Source: Fischerella muscicola PCC 7414 (GTDB lineage: Bacteria > Cyanobacteriota > Cyanobacteriia > Cyanobacteriales > Nostocaceae). From it: a stretch of 64,000 nt of DNA. The DNA lies in assembly GCF_000317205.1 (NCBI RefSeq), contig NZ_AJLK01000156.1, positions 91,666-155,665 of the forward strand. Direction: 5' to 3'. Positions 9,261-19,348 of this stretch are shown here, in pieces (within the stretch, counting starts at the first letter, position 1; each line of letters opens with the position of its first letter). Below the pieces are notes generated by a model that saw only the letters and a list, made by a program, of their open reading frames with translations, was not told where the DNA came from and did not search any database. Made by a program: the position numbers and the translations under genes.

Positions 9261-10448
9261 ATGCAAGCTTCCCAGGATCAGCCTATTTATTCTGAAGCTC
9301 CACTACAGTTGTTACTTTTTGTCGATGGACGACCAAAGTCTCGACAACAAGTCCAGCTAATTCGTGCGTATCTGAAAGAATTGCAGGCTGACTACAAGTT
9401 TGAACTCCAAATTGTTGATGTCGGACAACAACCCTATTTGGCTGAACACTTTAAACTGGTAGCAACACCAGCTTTAATCAAAATTCATCCAGAACCTCGA
9501 CATGTTCTGGCTGGTAGTAACATAATTACGCAGCTCAAAAGCTGGTGGCCTCGCTGGCAAGCCGCAGTGGATGCCTATGTAAAATTACAGACTGACCTGC
9601 AAGAAAATACAGAGGATAACGGTTGTACAGCTTCATCTTCTAAATCCTCTATTCGTTCAGTGGCTCTCTCCGCCGAACTGCTGCACCTGTCAGATGAAAT
9701 TTTTCGCTTAAAACAAGAGAAAGAGCAACTCGAAGAGCAATTGCAATTTAAAGACAGGGTGATTGCTATGTTAGCTCATGACCTTCGCAATCCCCTAACA
9801 GCCACTGCCATAGCTATAGAAACTCTACAATCCAACTATAATCCAGACAAAGCAGGTTTTGAGCGGCTAACGCCAACAATGACAACTAACTTATTTAAGC
9901 AAGCTCGTAACCAGACTCGCATCATAGACCGTATGATTACTGACCTTTTGCAAGTAGGTCGTAATAACGAGAGAGAATTTCTAGTCAAGCCGCAAAAAAC
10001 GAATTTGGGACAACTGTGCTTGGATGTATTGGAAGAATTGAGCGATCGCTATACAGCTAAATCCCTAAAAGTAGAAAAGGATATTCCCAAAGATTTACCC
10101 CAAGTTTACGCCGATCCAGAACGCATCCGTCAGGTATTGATCAATCTCTTGGATAATGCCATTAAATATACACCAGAAGGTGGTACAATCACTGTGGCAG
10201 GACTGCACCGTACAACCCAAAAAGTTCAATTTAGTATTGGGGATACAGGGCCTGGTATACCCGAAGAAAATCGCGATCGGATTTTTGAAAACCATTTCCG
10301 TCTAGAACGAGATGAAAGTAAAGAAGGCTACGGCATCGGTCTGTGTTTGTGCCAACGCATCATCCGCGCTCACTACGGTCAAATATGGGTAGATTCTTCA
10401 CCCAGTAACGGTGCATGGTTCCACTTTACATTGCCAGTGTATATGTAG
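9261..10448 (+). CDS. sasA: Clock-output histidine kinase SasA
   Basis: A 395-residue soluble kinase. Residues 5-100 are a KaiB-like thioredoxin fold ([18 protein letters not shown], then the family motif [11 protein letters not shown]), which docks on KaiC. A coiled-coil linker leads to HisKA with the phosphate-accepting histidine at about residue 173 in [11 protein letters not shown]. HATPase boxes follow: [30 protein letters not shown]. SasA relays the KaiC state to the response regulator RpaA, which is not in this window. I use the ATG at 9261; an extension to a TTG at 9216 has no family similarity. kaiABC is about 32 kb away. Identity is nearly certain because the KaiB-like plus kinase arrangement is unique to SasA. 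Confidence 0.95.
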   Translation: MQASQDQPIYSEAPLQLLLFVDGRPKSRQQVQLIRAYLKELQADYKFELQIVDVGQQPYLAEHFKLVATPALIKIHPEPRHVLAGSNIITQLKSWWPRWQAAVDAYVKLQTDLQENTEDNGCTASSSKSSIRSVALSAELLHLSDEIFRLKQEKEQLEEQLQFKDRVIAMLAHDLRNPLTATAIAIETLQSNYNPDKAGFERLTPTMTTNLFKQARNQTRIIDRMITDLLQVGRNNEREFLVKPQKTNLGQLCLDVLEELSDRYTAKSLKVEKDIPKDLPQVYADPERIRQVLINLLDNAIKYTPEGGTITVAGLHRTTQKVQFSIGDTGPGIPEENRDRIFENHFRLERDESKEGYGIGLCLCQRIIRAHYGQIWVDSSPSNGAWFHFTLPVYM

Positions 10449-10630
10449 TTGGTGGTTGTTGGTTGTTGGTGGTTGATTGTTGGTTGGTGGTTGTTGGTTG
10501 TTGTACCAGACGTGCCATGGCACGTCTGTACAGTGGTTAGTTGTTTACCCATCATACTCCCCCCACTCCTCACACTTCCCGCACTTCCTCATCTCCTCAC
10601 CTCCCCATCACCCCATCCCCCCATTTCCCC
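10447..10630. repeat. Minisatellite cluster with palindrome after sasA
   Basis: Directly after the sasA stop come GGTTGTTGGTGGTTG units (10447-10502), then a palindrome (10503-10531), then C-rich units (CCCCATCACCCCATC type, to about 10630). These C-rich units run into the 3' end of the convergent Nudix gene, whose last residues (WGNGGMG) are repeat-encoded. Confidence 0.85.
10503..10531. repeat. Dispersed CCATGG-centred palindrome, copy 1
   Basis: Arms GTACCAGACGTGCC and GGCACGTCTGTAC meet at CCATGG. One base is missing from an otherwise perfect palindrome. Other copies lie at 31629-31660, 32989-33018 and 50267-50294. Here it may also act as the sasA transcript end, though no T-run follows. 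Confidence 0.85.
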
Positions 10631-11036
10631 ACTCCCGCAATGCAGCAATAATTTGAATATTCGCCTCTGGAAAAGCAAAAGACTCTAGTTCATCTACACT
10701 AACCCAGCGTACTTCATCGCATTCTATCGGCTGGGGAATTCCTTGTATGAGGCGACAATGATGTACTGTGAGAGTAACACGGATATGGCTATAGGTATGG
10801 TCAATGGTGATTATGTGTTCACCGACTTCAACTACTATTCCCAATTCTTCTTTTATTTCCCGTTGAATACATTCTTCGACAGTCTCATTAGGCTCGATTT
10901 TCCCTCCAGGAAATTCCCACAATCCACCCATTGCGCCTTCTTGACGACGGCGATCAATTAAAATTTGTCCTTGGTCATTCCCAATTACGGCAACACCTAT
11001 AATTTTATGAGGTGGAACAAAAGTAGTTTCATTCAT
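10608..11036 (-). CDS. Nudix hydrolase, MutT-like
   Basis: A protein of 142 residues. The complete Nudix box is present: GGKIEPNETVEECIQ followed by REIKEELGI (GX5EX7REUXEEXGU), about residues 44-66. The ends resemble 8-oxo-dGTP diphosphatase MutT, which cleans oxidised nucleotides, and the C-terminal half (IECDEVRWVSVDELESF) fits this. I place the start at the ATG at 11036 (MNETTFVPPHKII); the upstream extension to 11105 is translated repeat. The last residues also come from a repeat. The exact nucleotide substrate is an inference. Confidence 0.85.
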   Translation of the reverse strand: MNETTFVPPHKIIGVAVIGNDQGQILIDRRRQEGAMGGLWEFPGGKIEPNETVEECIQREIKEELGIVVEVGEHIITIDHTYSHIRVTLTVHHCRLIQGIPQPIECDEVRWVSVDELESFAFPEANIQIIAALREWGNGGMG

Positions 11037-11431
11037 AGATAGTTGTTGGTAGTTGATGGTTGGTAGTTGGTGGTTGATTGTTTGGTAATAACAACTACCA
11101 TACAAACAACAAAACTCGACAAATATTTATTTGCCGAGTATGTATTTTATGACAATTTGTATATTATCTTTTTAGTACTTCCGTTGCAGAGGCTGACTAC
11201 ATCAACTATCTTCACAATACTTGGTGAATCAACTGATTCTCTTCAACAGAACTTTGATTTACTTCTAGACTACTTTAGCTTTCTGATTTGTCTCTATGCT
11301 TTTCAACCAAACACTAAGACTAGAAGGATTTCGCAGAGAATAATTTTGAATTTATTTTATGTGGTTAAGACAAAGCATGAAGTCAACTTGTTTAGTCTAT
11401 TAATAGCTAGTTAATAGCTAGTTTGTAATTG
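11037..11431. other. Intergenic region with GGTTGGTAGTTGG repeat
   Basis: At 11040-11110 the GTTGGTAGTTGGTGG-type repeat covers the Nudix promoter side. The rest is AT-rich. A frame of about 115 codons on the plus strand is composed largely of repeat and AT-rich codons and is not credible. Short direct repeats TTAATAGCTAG lie at 11399-11421. Confidence 0.5.
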
Positions 11432-11779
11432 CTATTCAACTTCATGATCGTTATTGACTTCTGTACCTTGCAGCGCTAATTCAAAGTTCATTCTCTGTTC
11501 AGCGTTACGCAAAAAGTAACCGCTAATCATAGCAGATGCTAGCAGACGACCGAGATTTTCACGGCTAGTGGTGATAGTAACACCGAAGTGTTCAGATGGT
11601 AAATTACCCAACAGTCCTACGATGTTCCGTTCCATCACCTGAAATACTTCAGGAGAACTAGGTTTAGATAGCTGGCTAACAGTATCTGGACTCAATGATT
11701 TAACATACTGCCAGAGCAAGTTCTCGGTTTGTGACTCGCTGTTAAAAAATTCTGAGACTCGATTGGATTGGTTGCTCAC
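11432..11779 (-). CDS. DUF760 family protein
   Basis: A 115-residue soluble protein with the DUF760 pattern: ENLLWQYVKSLSPDTVSQLSKP, then EVFQVMERNIVGLLGNLPSEHF, then TSRENLGRLLASAMISGYFLRNAEQRM. The family is found in cyanobacteria and plant chloroplasts; its biochemical role is unknown. It starts at GTG with a strong GGAGG ribosome site six bases away. The last residues are acidic (EVNNDHEVE). It stands alone between repeat-filled spacers. Confidence 0.85.
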   Translation of the reverse strand: MSNQSNRVSEFFNSESQTENLLWQYVKSLSPDTVSQLSKPSSPEVFQVMERNIVGLLGNLPSEHFGVTITTSRENLGRLLASAMISGYFLRNAEQRMNFELALQGTEVNNDHEVE

Positions 11780-12202
11780 GTTTTTCCTCCTGTACTACCA
11801 CACCAGCAGCCAAACTGATTTACTAAGCTTGAATCACAGATATTCATAATCTGTTTGACTTTGCTATTGCTGTTGTGTATTCCTGCAAACTAATGTAACA
11901 GGTAGAGTTTGTGTTGACAGTGGGTGTAACCGTACCAAACAAAGCGGAAAATATCACCATATTGGTTGTTGGTTAGTGGTTAGTGGTTAGTGGGTACAGA
12001 CGCGATGTTCCTCGCGTCTGTACAATAGTGGTTAGTGGTTAATAGTTAACAACCAACAACCAACCACCAACAACTAACCCTACCCTTACGGGAAGCCACT
12101 TCGTGTCTACGGGTTCATCAGTCGCTCATGGGGGAGACGCCCCTTCTGCGCGCTGACTGACCACCAACAACCAACCACCAACAACTAACAACCAACCACT
12201 AA
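11780..12202. other. Repeat-rich intergenic region
   Basis: From 11963 to 12202 there are GGTTAGTGGTTAGTGG units, the hairpin at 11994-12023, AACCAACAACCAACC units, and a nested module (about 12076-12163) with CTTACGGGAAGCCACTTCG, TCATGGGGGAGACGCCCC and GCGCGCTGACTGA. No gene was seen. 11780-11960 is the upstream side of the DUF760 gene and shows no clear site beyond the ribosome site. Confidence 0.7.
11994..12023. repeat. Dispersed AGACGCGA hairpin, copy 1
   Basis: Twelve-base arms GTACAGACGCGA and TCGCGTCTGTAC enclose a TGTTCC loop. Related copies are at 20135-20158 (imperfect) and 55674-55693. Confidence 0.85.
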
Positions 12203-13159
12203 CTAACTTGCCAAATATTCATTGATGCCGAGTTTGGATTTGCGGAGTTTACTGAGAGCTTCTCGTTCTATTTGTCGCACTCGTTCGCGGCTGATATTGA
12301 GTATTTCGCCGATCTTAGCCAAAGTTAGGGCATGTCCGTCGTTTAAACCAAAACGCAAGGATATTACTTCCCGTTGTTGTGGTGTGAGTTCTGCCATGAG
12401 ACGTTCTAAGTCACCAGATAAGGAAGACTGGGTAACAAACTCTTCTGGAGATGCTCCTGGATCTTCTAGCATTTCTCCTAGTTCGGTATCATAGTTATCT
12501 CCCAAGCGTATATCTAGAGATAAAGGTACACGTGCTTTTTCTAGATACTCTCGTACTTGTCTGGGAGTTAGTTCTAGTTCTTGCGCTAATTCTGCAACTG
12601 AAGGGGCACGTCCTAATCTCTGAGATAACTGACGTTGTGCTTTTTTAATTTTGTTCAGTTTCTCGGTAATGTGAATTGGCAGGCGAATTGTACGCCCTTT
12701 TTCAGCGATCGCGCGAGTGATGGCTTGACGTATCCACCAATAAGCGTAGGTGGAAAATCTATAGCCTTTAGTCGGGTCAAATTTCTCTACACCGCGCTGC
12801 ATCCCAATGCTACCTTCCTGAATTAAGTCAAGCAAATCGACGTTGCGCTTGATATACTTTTTCGCCACAGAAACCACTAGCCGTAGATTAGCTTCTACCA
12901 TTTTGCGCTTAGCTATTTCGGCATCCGCGATCGCTCGATCTAATTCCCTTGGTTCTAACTGTGTCGCTTTTGCCCATTCTTCTAATGTTGGTTCACGACC
13001 TAACTGGGTGGCAAGTAACTCTCTAACTTCGTGCAGGGCTGTTGCCCGTTGCACCTGTTTGCCATAAAAAATTTCTTCCTCGTGTGTTAACAATGGCACG
13101 CGACCAATTTCACGTAGGTAAGTCCGCACTAGGTCTGTAGCTGTCTGAGCGGTCTTCAT
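12203..13159 (-). CDS. sigD: Group 2 RNA polymerase sigma factor, probably SigD
   Basis: A 318-residue RpoD-like sigma factor without the long N-terminal region 1.1. Region 1.2 is [22 protein letters not shown]. Region 2 includes [36 protein letters not shown] and [19 protein letters not shown], the -10 recognition helix. Region 3 is RPS-like ([17 protein letters not shown]). Region 4 is [23 protein letters not shown] with the -35 helix [14 protein letters not shown]. Group 2 factors in cyanobacteria serve nutrient, light or nitrogen responses. The order dps-carB-sigma matches what I recall for sigD of Anabaena, which supports that name; SigB-type relatives are similar and cannot be excluded. 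Confidence 0.85.
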   Translation of the reverse strand: MKTAQTATDLVRTYLREIGRVPLLTHEEEIFYGKQVQRATALHEVRELLATQLGREPTLEEWAKATQLEPRELDRAIADAEIAKRKMVEANLRLVVSVAKKYIKRNVDLLDLIQEGSIGMQRGVEKFDPTKGYRFSTYAYWWIRQAITRAIAEKGRTIRLPIHITEKLNKIKKAQRQLSQRLGRAPSVAELAQELELTPRQVREYLEKARVPLSLDIRLGDNYDTELGEMLEDPGASPEEFVTQSSLSGDLERLMAELTPQQREVISLRFGLNDGHALTLAKIGEILNISRERVRQIEREALSKLRKSKLGINEYLAS

Positions 13160-13747
13160 GGCACTACTCTTTAATAATTCTGGGTGTGGAAGTAAGTCAT
13201 TTATGTATGAATGCCTGCGGCTGGGTGTCTACCCAGTCAAGCTGGGAACCCATGCTGTAACTTGCAATTTACACGCCCGCTAAGATGAGGACGACTGTTG
13301 ATGTTCCGATTTGTTCTCAGTTGTTAAAGACTACAATTGCTTTTTTTGATGCACAAGTATCTACGGATAGAAAGATGGTGTTTTGTAAAACATTTTACGA
13401 TTGTTACATTGTTAAACATTGTAACATTTATGATAAATTTTTGACTAGAGGGCAGACTGTAATTGTATGTTCTTTTTGCTAACTTTGGCTACGTATTTTT
13501 CTGAAATCCTATCTACCAGCTTATTCCATAACTTTAGCAAGGGCAAGAATTTTTTCTAATTTTTCTTAATAAAACTCTATATTAATTATAATGATATACC
13601 TATGGAATAATTAAGTTTTTAATGGGTAATGGGTAATTGGTAATAGGTAATGGGTAATTGGTAGTGGTTATTAATCATCCAATATCCCTTATCACCAATC
13701 CCCATTGCCCCTAATCTCCACCAGGGGCCGGTGAGTTCCCCAATCCC
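13160..13747. other. Intergenic region upstream of the sigma gene
   Basis: 13160-13620 is AT-rich and carries the sigma promoter side; a plus-strand frame of 65 codons at 13285 is not credible. 13620-13665 holds GGTAATGGGTAATTGG units. 13705-13747 is a C-rich block (CCTAATCTCCACCAGGGGCC) that abuts the carB stop. Confidence 0.6.
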
Positions 13748-16700
13748 TTATGGAACCATGCAATATTCTTGGATCACTTTGACATCTAAGGTTGTGTTTT
13801 GCAGAGTACGGATAGCAGCGACGGTGGCTTTGGCGCCGGCAATGGTAGTGATAATGGGAATTTTGTAAGCTAAGGCTGTACGTCGAATCAGTCTAGCGTC
13901 GCTTTGGGCTTCTTCTCCAGAAGGTGTGTTAATAATCAGTTGAATTTTGTGATTTTTGATTGCATCCAAAACATGGGGGCGGCCTTCGTGGAGTTTCAAT
14001 ACTAACTCAACTTCTAAACCATGTTCTTGGAGGACACGGCGAGTACCATCGGTAGCCATGACAGCAAAGCCCAAATCGATAAATTCTTTGACTACTGGTA
14101 CTGCTGCTGCTTTGTCGCGATCGTTCATTGAAACAAACACTGTACCACTTAAGGGTAAACGCTCACCAGCCCCTAATTCTGCCTTGGCAAAGGCGCGGCC
14201 AAAATCACTGTCTATGCCCATAACTTCACCAGTAGAGCGCATTTCTGGCCCAAGGATGGTATCAGTACCAGGGAATTTATTAAATGGTAGTACAGCCTCC
14301 TTCACGGCAATATGGGATGGTATGACTTCTTGTGTAAAGCCTAGTTCTTCTAAAGTTTTACCCGACATAATTAAGGATGCCAGTTTTGCCAAAGGTACGC
14401 CTGTAGCTTTAGAAACAAATGGCACAGTCCGAGAGGCGCGGGGATTAGCTTCTAAAATGTAAACTTGGGGCGATTCAGTTTGCGAACCAGCCACAGCAAA
14501 CTGGATATTCATTAGCCCCACCACATTTAGCGCTTGTGCCAATTGCACTGTCCACTGACGAATCTGGTCAAGAACTGCTGCGGATAGGGAAATAGCAGGT
14601 AAAGAACACGCCGAATCTCCTGAGTGGATACCCGCTTGCTCAATGTGTTCCATAATTCCACCAATGACTACTCTACCTGTGTGGTCTGCGATCGCATCCA
14701 CATCAACTTCGATCGCATTTTCCAGAAACTTATCGATTAAAATCGGGTGTTCTGGTTCCACTTGCACTGCAAATGTCATGTAGCGTTCTAGTTCTGTATC
14801 AGAGTAGACTATTTCCATTGCTCTACCTCCCAACACGTAGCTAGGACGCACTACCACCGGATAACCAATGCGTTTGGCAACAATCAACGCATCTTCATAG
14901 GTACGGGCTATACCATTTGCTGGTTGGGCAATATTTAATTCTTTGAGAATCTTCTCAAAGCGCTCCCGGTCTTCGGCTATATCAATAGAATCTGGAGAAG
15001 TACCCCAAATTCTGGTGGGGAGATGGGGTGGTGGGGTGGTGGGGTGATTTTTCTCTCCATCTCCCAATCTCCCCATCACCCCATCGTGGGAAGCCAAGTA
15101 TTTCTGCAATGGTACAGCCAACTTCAATGGTGTTTGCCCACCAAACTGCACAATTATACCTACCGGATTTTCTGCCTCAATGATGTTTAAGACATCTTCT
15201 TTTGTCAGTGGTTCAAAATAAAGGCGATCGCTTGTGTCATAATCTGTTGACACAGTTTCGGGATTAGAGTTGACCATGATTGTTTCATAGCCTGCGTTTT
15301 TGAGTGCAAAGGCTGCATGACAACAACAATAGTCAAATTCAATTCCCTGCCCAATTCGGTTTGGCCCACCCCCCAAAATCATGACTTTGGGTTTATCAGT
15401 AGGCAAAATCTCTGTTTCTTGTTCGTAGGTAGAGTAGTAGTAAGGAGTAAACGCCTCAAACTCAGCTGCACAGGTATCCACAGTTTTATAAACCGGGATA
15501 ACACCTAATTGTTTGCGGTATGCCCTGACTTCATCTTCTGTGGTTTTGGTGGCATAGGCAATCTGGCGATCGCTAAATCCTTGCCGTTTTATTTCATACA
15601 TTTGCTCTTTTGTCAACTGCTGCAAGGATGTGCGCTTGAGGAATTTTTCTATTTCCAGTAGTTCCTGCATTTTTTCCAGGAACCAGGGGTCAATACCTGT
15701 CAACTCGTAGATTTCTTCAATGCTTAACCCCAACTGCATAGCGTGGCGCACAGCAAAAATGCGTTCAGGATTTGGTGTCCGCAGTTGGGCGCGAATTTGT
15801 TCGCCACTGGGGAGTTTTTCTTTGATGTCGCATCCCCAACCAGCACGCCCTGTTTCTAGAGAACGCAAAGCTTTTTGGAAAGACTCGTTAAATGTCCGTC
15901 CCATTGCCATTGCTTCCCCTACAGACTTCATTTGTGTGGTTAACACTGGTTCCGAACCGGGGAACTTTTCAAAGGCGAACCGGGGTATTTTGGTGACTAC
16001 ATAATCTATAGTCGGTTCAAAGGAAGCAGGAGTTTTTTTCGTAATGTCGTTTTTAATTTCATCTAAGGTGTAGCCGACAGCTAACTTGGCTGCCATTTTG
16101 GCGATCGGGAAACCAGTCGCTTTACTTGCCAAAGCTGAAGAACGAGAAACACGGGGGTTCATTTCGATCACAACTACTTCCCCATTTACAGGATTGACGG
16201 CAAACTGAATATTAGAACCACCAGTTTCCACGCCAATCTCGCGGATAATTTTAATCGCCATGTCCCGCAGCCGCTGATATTCTTTGTCGGTAAGGGTTTG
16301 AGCAGGGGCGACGGTTATGGAGTCTCCGGTGTGGATACCCATCGGATCTAGGTTTTCAATTGAGCAGATAATAACAACGTTATCTGCTAAGTCGCGCATT
16401 ACTTCCAGTTCGTATTCTTTCCAACCCAACAGGGACTGATCAATCAAAATTTGCGATACAGGCGAAGCGTCAATTCCTGTTTGGGCCATTTCCGCAAATT
16501 CTTCTTCGTTGTAAGCGATACCACCGCCAGTACCACCCAAGGTAAAAGCAGGACGAATAATTAAAGGATAAGTACCGATGCGCCGGGCAATTGCTTTTGC
16601 TTCTTCTAGTGATGAAGCTGTTCCACTCGGACACACTTTAACACCAATCTTGGCCATCGCGTCGTTAAACAGTTGCCTGTCTTCGGCTTTTTCAATCGCT

Positions 16701-17062
16701 GGTAACTTAGCACCAATTAACTCAACGTTGTACTGTTCCAACACTCCATTTTTTGCCAAAGTCACAGCAATGTTGAGGGCGGTTTGTCCTCCCATTGTTG
16801 GTAATAAGGCGTCGGGACGTTCTTTGGCGATAATTTTTTCGACTAATTCTGGTGTTAGCGGTTCAATATAGGTGCGATCGGCGGTTTCTGGGTCGGTCAT
16901 AATCGTAGCAGGATTGGAGTTGACCAACACTACTTCATAACCTTCTTCTCGTAACGCTTTGCAAGCCTGTGTCCCAGAGTAGTCAAATTCACAAGCTTGT
17001 CCAATTACTATTGGGCCTGACCCTAATAGCAGAATCTTTTTGATGTCATCACGGCGCGGCAT
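13748..17062 (-). CDS. carB: Carbamoyl-phosphate synthase large subunit
   Basis: A 1104-residue enzyme with two homologous ATP-grasp halves and a C-terminal MGS-like allosteric domain. The first half begins [26 protein letters not shown] and carries [18 protein letters not shown]; the second repeats it ([38 protein letters not shown]). The allosteric part has FVSMNDRDK and [14 protein letters not shown]. It makes carbamoyl phosphate for arginine and pyrimidines, with CarA (not in this window). A stretch of about 24 residues at 658-683 (about 15012-15089; [18 protein letters not shown] and more) replaces the normal short link before [18 protein letters not shown] and is translated minisatellite. 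Confidence 0.95.
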   Translation of the reverse strand: MPRRDDIKKILLLGSGPIVIGQACEFDYSGTQACKALREEGYEVVLVNSNPATIMTDPETADRTYIEPLTPELVEKIIAKERPDALLPTMGGQTALNIAVTLAKNGVLEQYNVELIGAKLPAIEKAEDRQLFNDAMAKIGVKVCPSGTASSLEEAKAIARRIGTYPLIIRPAFTLGGTGGGIAYNEEEFAEMAQTGIDASPVSQILIDQSLLGWKEYELEVMRDLADNVVIICSIENLDPMGIHTGDSITVAPAQTLTDKEYQRLRDMAIKIIREIGVETGGSNIQFAVNPVNGEVVVIEMNPRVSRSSALASKATGFPIAKMAAKLAVGYTLDEIKNDITKKTPASFEPTIDYVVTKIPRFAFEKFPGSEPVLTTQMKSVGEAMAMGRTFNESFQKALRSLETGRAGWGCDIKEKLPSGEQIRAQLRTPNPERIFAVRHAMQLGLSIEEIYELTGIDPWFLEKMQELLEIEKFLKRTSLQQLTKEQMYEIKRQGFSDRQIAYATKTTEDEVRAYRKQLGVIPVYKTVDTCAAEFEAFTPYYYSTYEQETEILPTDKPKVMILGGGPNRIGQGIEFDYCCCHAAFALKNAGYETIMVNSNPETVSTDYDTSDRLYFEPLTKEDVLNIIEAENPVGIIVQFGGQTPLKLAVPLQKYLASHDGVMGRLGDGEKNHPTTPPPHLPTRIWGTSPDSIDIAEDRERFEKILKELNIAQPANGIARTYEDALIVAKRIGYPVVVRPSYVLGGRAMEIVYSDTELERYMTFAVQVEPEHPILIDKFLENAIEVDVDAIADHTGRVVIGGIMEHIEQAGIHSGDSACSLPAISLSAAVLDQIRQWTVQLAQALNVVGLMNIQFAVAGSQTESPQVYILEANPRASRTVPFVSKATGVPLAKLASLIMSGKTLEELGFTQEVIPSHIAVKEAVLPFNKFPGTDTILGPEMRSTGEVMGIDSDFGRAFAKAELGAGERLPLSGTVFVSMNDRDKAAAVPVVKEFIDLGFAVMATDGTRRVLQEHGLEVELVLKLHEGRPHVLDAIKNHKIQLIINTPSGEEAQSDARLIRRTALAYKIPIITTIAGAKATVAAIRTLQNTTLDVKVIQEYCMVP
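15012..15089. repeat. In-frame minisatellite inside carB
   Basis: The plus strand reads GGGGAGATGGGGTGGTGGGG followed by CTCCCAATCTCCCCATCACC units, the same units found between genes. The length keeps the carB frame. It codes Gly/Asp/His/Pro/Thr-rich sequence at the start of the second ATP-grasp half, before a conserved IWGTSPD segment. Confidence 0.85.
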
Positions 17063-17674
17063 AGTTCTTGCTTTGGAGTAAGAGAATACAAATCCTGATT
17101 ATTTTAAGGGTCTTTACCCACTACTAATGCTGTTTATTATCAACTTTTCTAGACAAAATCATAGTGACCAATTTAAGAAAAGCCACTCTTGTTGATTTTT
17201 CTAGTATTACCAGTATTTTGTGCAATTGCTTGCTGTGGATAGAAGCAGCCTGATAAAGGTACAGAAGTCTCACGACTATAAACATAGTTAAATTACACTT
17301 TCATTTTACTTTTTTAGATTTTTAAACATGTTTTTAGCGTTTTTTATATCTAAATCACATGTAGGAATGATGTAGCATTTTTCACTTGCTTGCTGATGAA
17401 TTTGATTTTTATCAGTTATTTTTCTCAATACAAAGGTAGTTTAATTTTTAACTTTATATAAATTAAGTTTTCAAATGTTAGAGTTTTTTTACTCAGGAAT
17501 ATTTTTTGTGGAAAAATAATAATTTCTCTAGAACAACACTGTGTGTTGATATATACAAGAATAAAAAGGCAGAGAAATTAGAATTTTATCTCTGCCTTTT
17601 TTTATAATTTTTTCACAACTAACACTTGCAAATTTTTTTGAAGTTTCACAAAAGCGTTTGAAAGCGATTAGGTG
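17063..17674. other. Intergenic region between carB and dps
   Basis: AT-rich, about 610 bases, containing the dps terminator at 17563-17603 and the carB promoter side near 17070-17300. No reading frame, repeat or RNA gene was recognised. Confidence 0.55.
17563..17603 (-). terminator. Intrinsic terminator of dps
   Basis: Thirteen-base arms AAAAAGGCAGAGA and TCTCTGCCTTTTT with a 13-base loop; runs of A and T on the two sides make it bidirectional. It lies about 70 bases after the dps stop. Confidence 0.9.
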
Positions 17675-18229
17675 TTAGTTTTGCACACGTTGAACGAAAC
17701 CTAAAGTTAAACTGTCCTTAGCAAGAAAATGAGCTAAATGGTAAGCTCTTTCTTCAGTTTTCAAAAGGATTTTTTCGTAGAGGTAACGTGTAGCGCGATC
17801 GCCTAAACTTTCTGCCTGAGAAGCTTGGCTACGGATCAATTTAATAATAGCTTGCTCTGCCTTGAGGTCATTTTCTACCATGTCACGGCTAGAAAAGACG
17901 CCATCTATTTCTTGTTCAAAGCAGCACAGTTCTGCCAATTTGGCAAAAGTAGCAACTGGTACTCCTCCCAGACCATTTAAGCGCTCACCAATATCATGGA
18001 TATGCTCTTGTATTTCTTGATAGCTATCGTTAAAAAATTCGTGCAGGGAGTAGAATTCTGCACCTTCAACTACGAAATGATGCTTTTGGTACTGTAAAGC
18101 CAGACCTTGAAAACTAGCTAGAACAACGTTAAATCCTTCGCATACTGGAGTGGTAACACTGCGATCCAGCAACACAGGATTGTCGTAAACTTGACCAAAA
18201 TTTTGTAATAAAGTTTGCGTTTCAGACAT
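17675..18229 (-). CDS. dps: Dps family ferritin-like protein
   Basis: A 184-residue DNA-protection protein from starved cells. The intersubunit ferroxidase residues are in [25 protein letters not shown] (about residues 48-72): histidine, then the Asp/Glu-containing second helix. A four-helix bundle is expected, assembling as a dodecamer that oxidises iron with peroxide. The surface histidine pair HH is unusual against the common HW. AGGAG lies just before the ATG at 18229. A strong terminator follows, so the gene is monocistronic. The order dps-carB-sigma is conserved in Anabaena as I recall. Relatives include forms with altered catalytic centres, so activity is not proven by sequence. Confidence 0.9.
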   Translation of the reverse strand: MSETQTLLQNFGQVYDNPVLLDRSVTTPVCEGFNVVLASFQGLALQYQKHHFVVEGAEFYSLHEFFNDSYQEIQEHIHDIGERLNGLGGVPVATFAKLAELCCFEQEIDGVFSSRDMVENDLKAEQAIIKLIRSQASQAESLGDRATRYLYEKILLKTEERAYHLAHFLAKDSLTLGFVQRVQN

Positions 18230-18944
18230 TGTTCTCCTCGCTTTTGAGCAGCTATAGTTTCTAACTGCTTAGGTTTTTACATATTAGCATTTTAAAAATG
18301 AAAACCAACTGGAGCAATATAATTAAATTCTGATTTTTTACTAAATAAAACTTCTGTTTTTATTTATTATTGAAAATCCATATCATCAAATCGTTTGAAA
18401 TATACTAGCCATTAAGAGCATTTAGTTACAGAACGAGCAGTAGGCGTGTGTTTTCGTTTGTTAGCTAATGAATAGAGTTTGTATAAAAGGTAAAAATTTT
18501 CATTAAGTAGGAAGAACTCCTAAAATCTCACCCTTCTCCTTAACTTGAGATATGTCTTGAAAATAAGGCAGCTATGCTGAGGGTAGTCCTGATGAAAAAA
18601 TTTCACCACCAAGCAATGAAAAAACCTCACCCCTTCTCCTCTCCTTACCCAAGGAGAGGAGAAGGGGTGAGGTTACTTTCTATTCAGAAGGGGAGGATTT
18701 GACTTGTTTATTCGATTCATAGCGGATGCTGTGCCGCCAGTGTCGCTACTTTGAAGTGACAGGTAACAATAGTCTTCTTTGGGAGCGATAAATAGCAAAT
18801 TTTTGAATTTTGAGGATTAAATCACTACTTAATTATTTATTACTTGCTATTGCTTCTTTTAGCTGTCTATTTAACCTTTTTACTCTGATTTACGTATGTG
18901 ATTGAGATTTTTTATCAAAAACTAATGAGAAAAGTTTGCACTTA
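18230..18944. other. Intergenic region with foldback repeat
   Basis: Holds the dps promoter side (18230-18480), a CTCACCCTTCTCC segment, then the perfect hairpin at 18623-18674. No gene was seen. The rest up to the hypothetical gene is AT-rich. Confidence 0.6.
18623..18674. repeat. Perfect 24-bp-arm hairpin
   Basis: Arms start AACCTCACCCCTTCTCC and are exact complements across an ACCC loop; each is 24 bases. It is too long and too exact for an ordinary terminator and lacks a T-run, so it is probably a miniature foldback element. Its outer arms are related to the element at 6670-6776. Confidence 0.9.
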
Positions 18945-19283
18945 ATGTATGCTAATTTAAGGAGTTCTACTCCCGATAACATCTATATCAACGGAGTCGA
19001 AGCGCAGTATTTACTGCAAGTTTATTGCACTTTGAGGGCGGCAATCTTGAAGTCTTTCAGTTCAGAACTAGAAGCAAAATACGTTGTAGAAGTGAATTGG
19101 TCAGACCGTTGGCAGGTCTATCAACGTTTGCGGGAATTGGATATTCCTTGCTGGTGTGAGACAAACCAACCATTGACAGTTCAAATTGACAATGCTTACA
19201 CAGCTATTCAACTTTGGAGTGTCATACGGCAATTCACGGCATCTCGGCAAGTATTGATTTGGGCTTTAGAAGTGTGTTGGTAA
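18945..19283 (+). CDS. Conserved hypothetical protein
   Basis: A protein of about 112 residues, not recognised. It starts at the ATG at 18945 (MYANLRSSTPDNIYINGVEAQYLL); a TTG at 18936 would add three residues. It has mixed alpha/beta character, with LLQVYCTLRAAILKS as a helix and three further cysteine/tryptophan positions near IPCWCET and ALEVCW. There is no signal peptide or membrane segment. It precedes the ferredoxin-like gene by 66 bases in the same direction and could be co-transcribed. Coding-like codon use supports a real gene. Confidence 0.6.
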   Translation: MYANLRSSTPDNIYINGVEAQYLLQVYCTLRAAILKSFSSELEAKYVVEVNWSDRWQVYQRLRELDIPCWCETNQPLTVQIDNAYTAIQLWSVIRQFTASRQVLIWALEVCW

Positions 19284-19348
19284 AAGAATTCCGAATTCGC
19301 AATTAAATGCCAACCATTGATTTTATTAGTAAAAAATAGGTCACAATT

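Noticed and set aside
10447..10630. Repeat block looking like a CRISPR array
   Set aside because: Units are 5-10 bases, degenerate and without unique spacers of constant length; no cas genes are near. The blocks at 37755, 50340 and 61070 fail in the same way.
11067..11414. 115-codon plus-strand frame
   Set aside because: Begins in repeat sequence and continues in AT-rich codons with no motif; the neighbouring genes run on the other strand.
13285..13482. 65-codon plus-strand frame upstream of the sigma gene
   Set aside because: Lies in the promoter side of the sigma gene; composition is random-like and no ribosome site was found.
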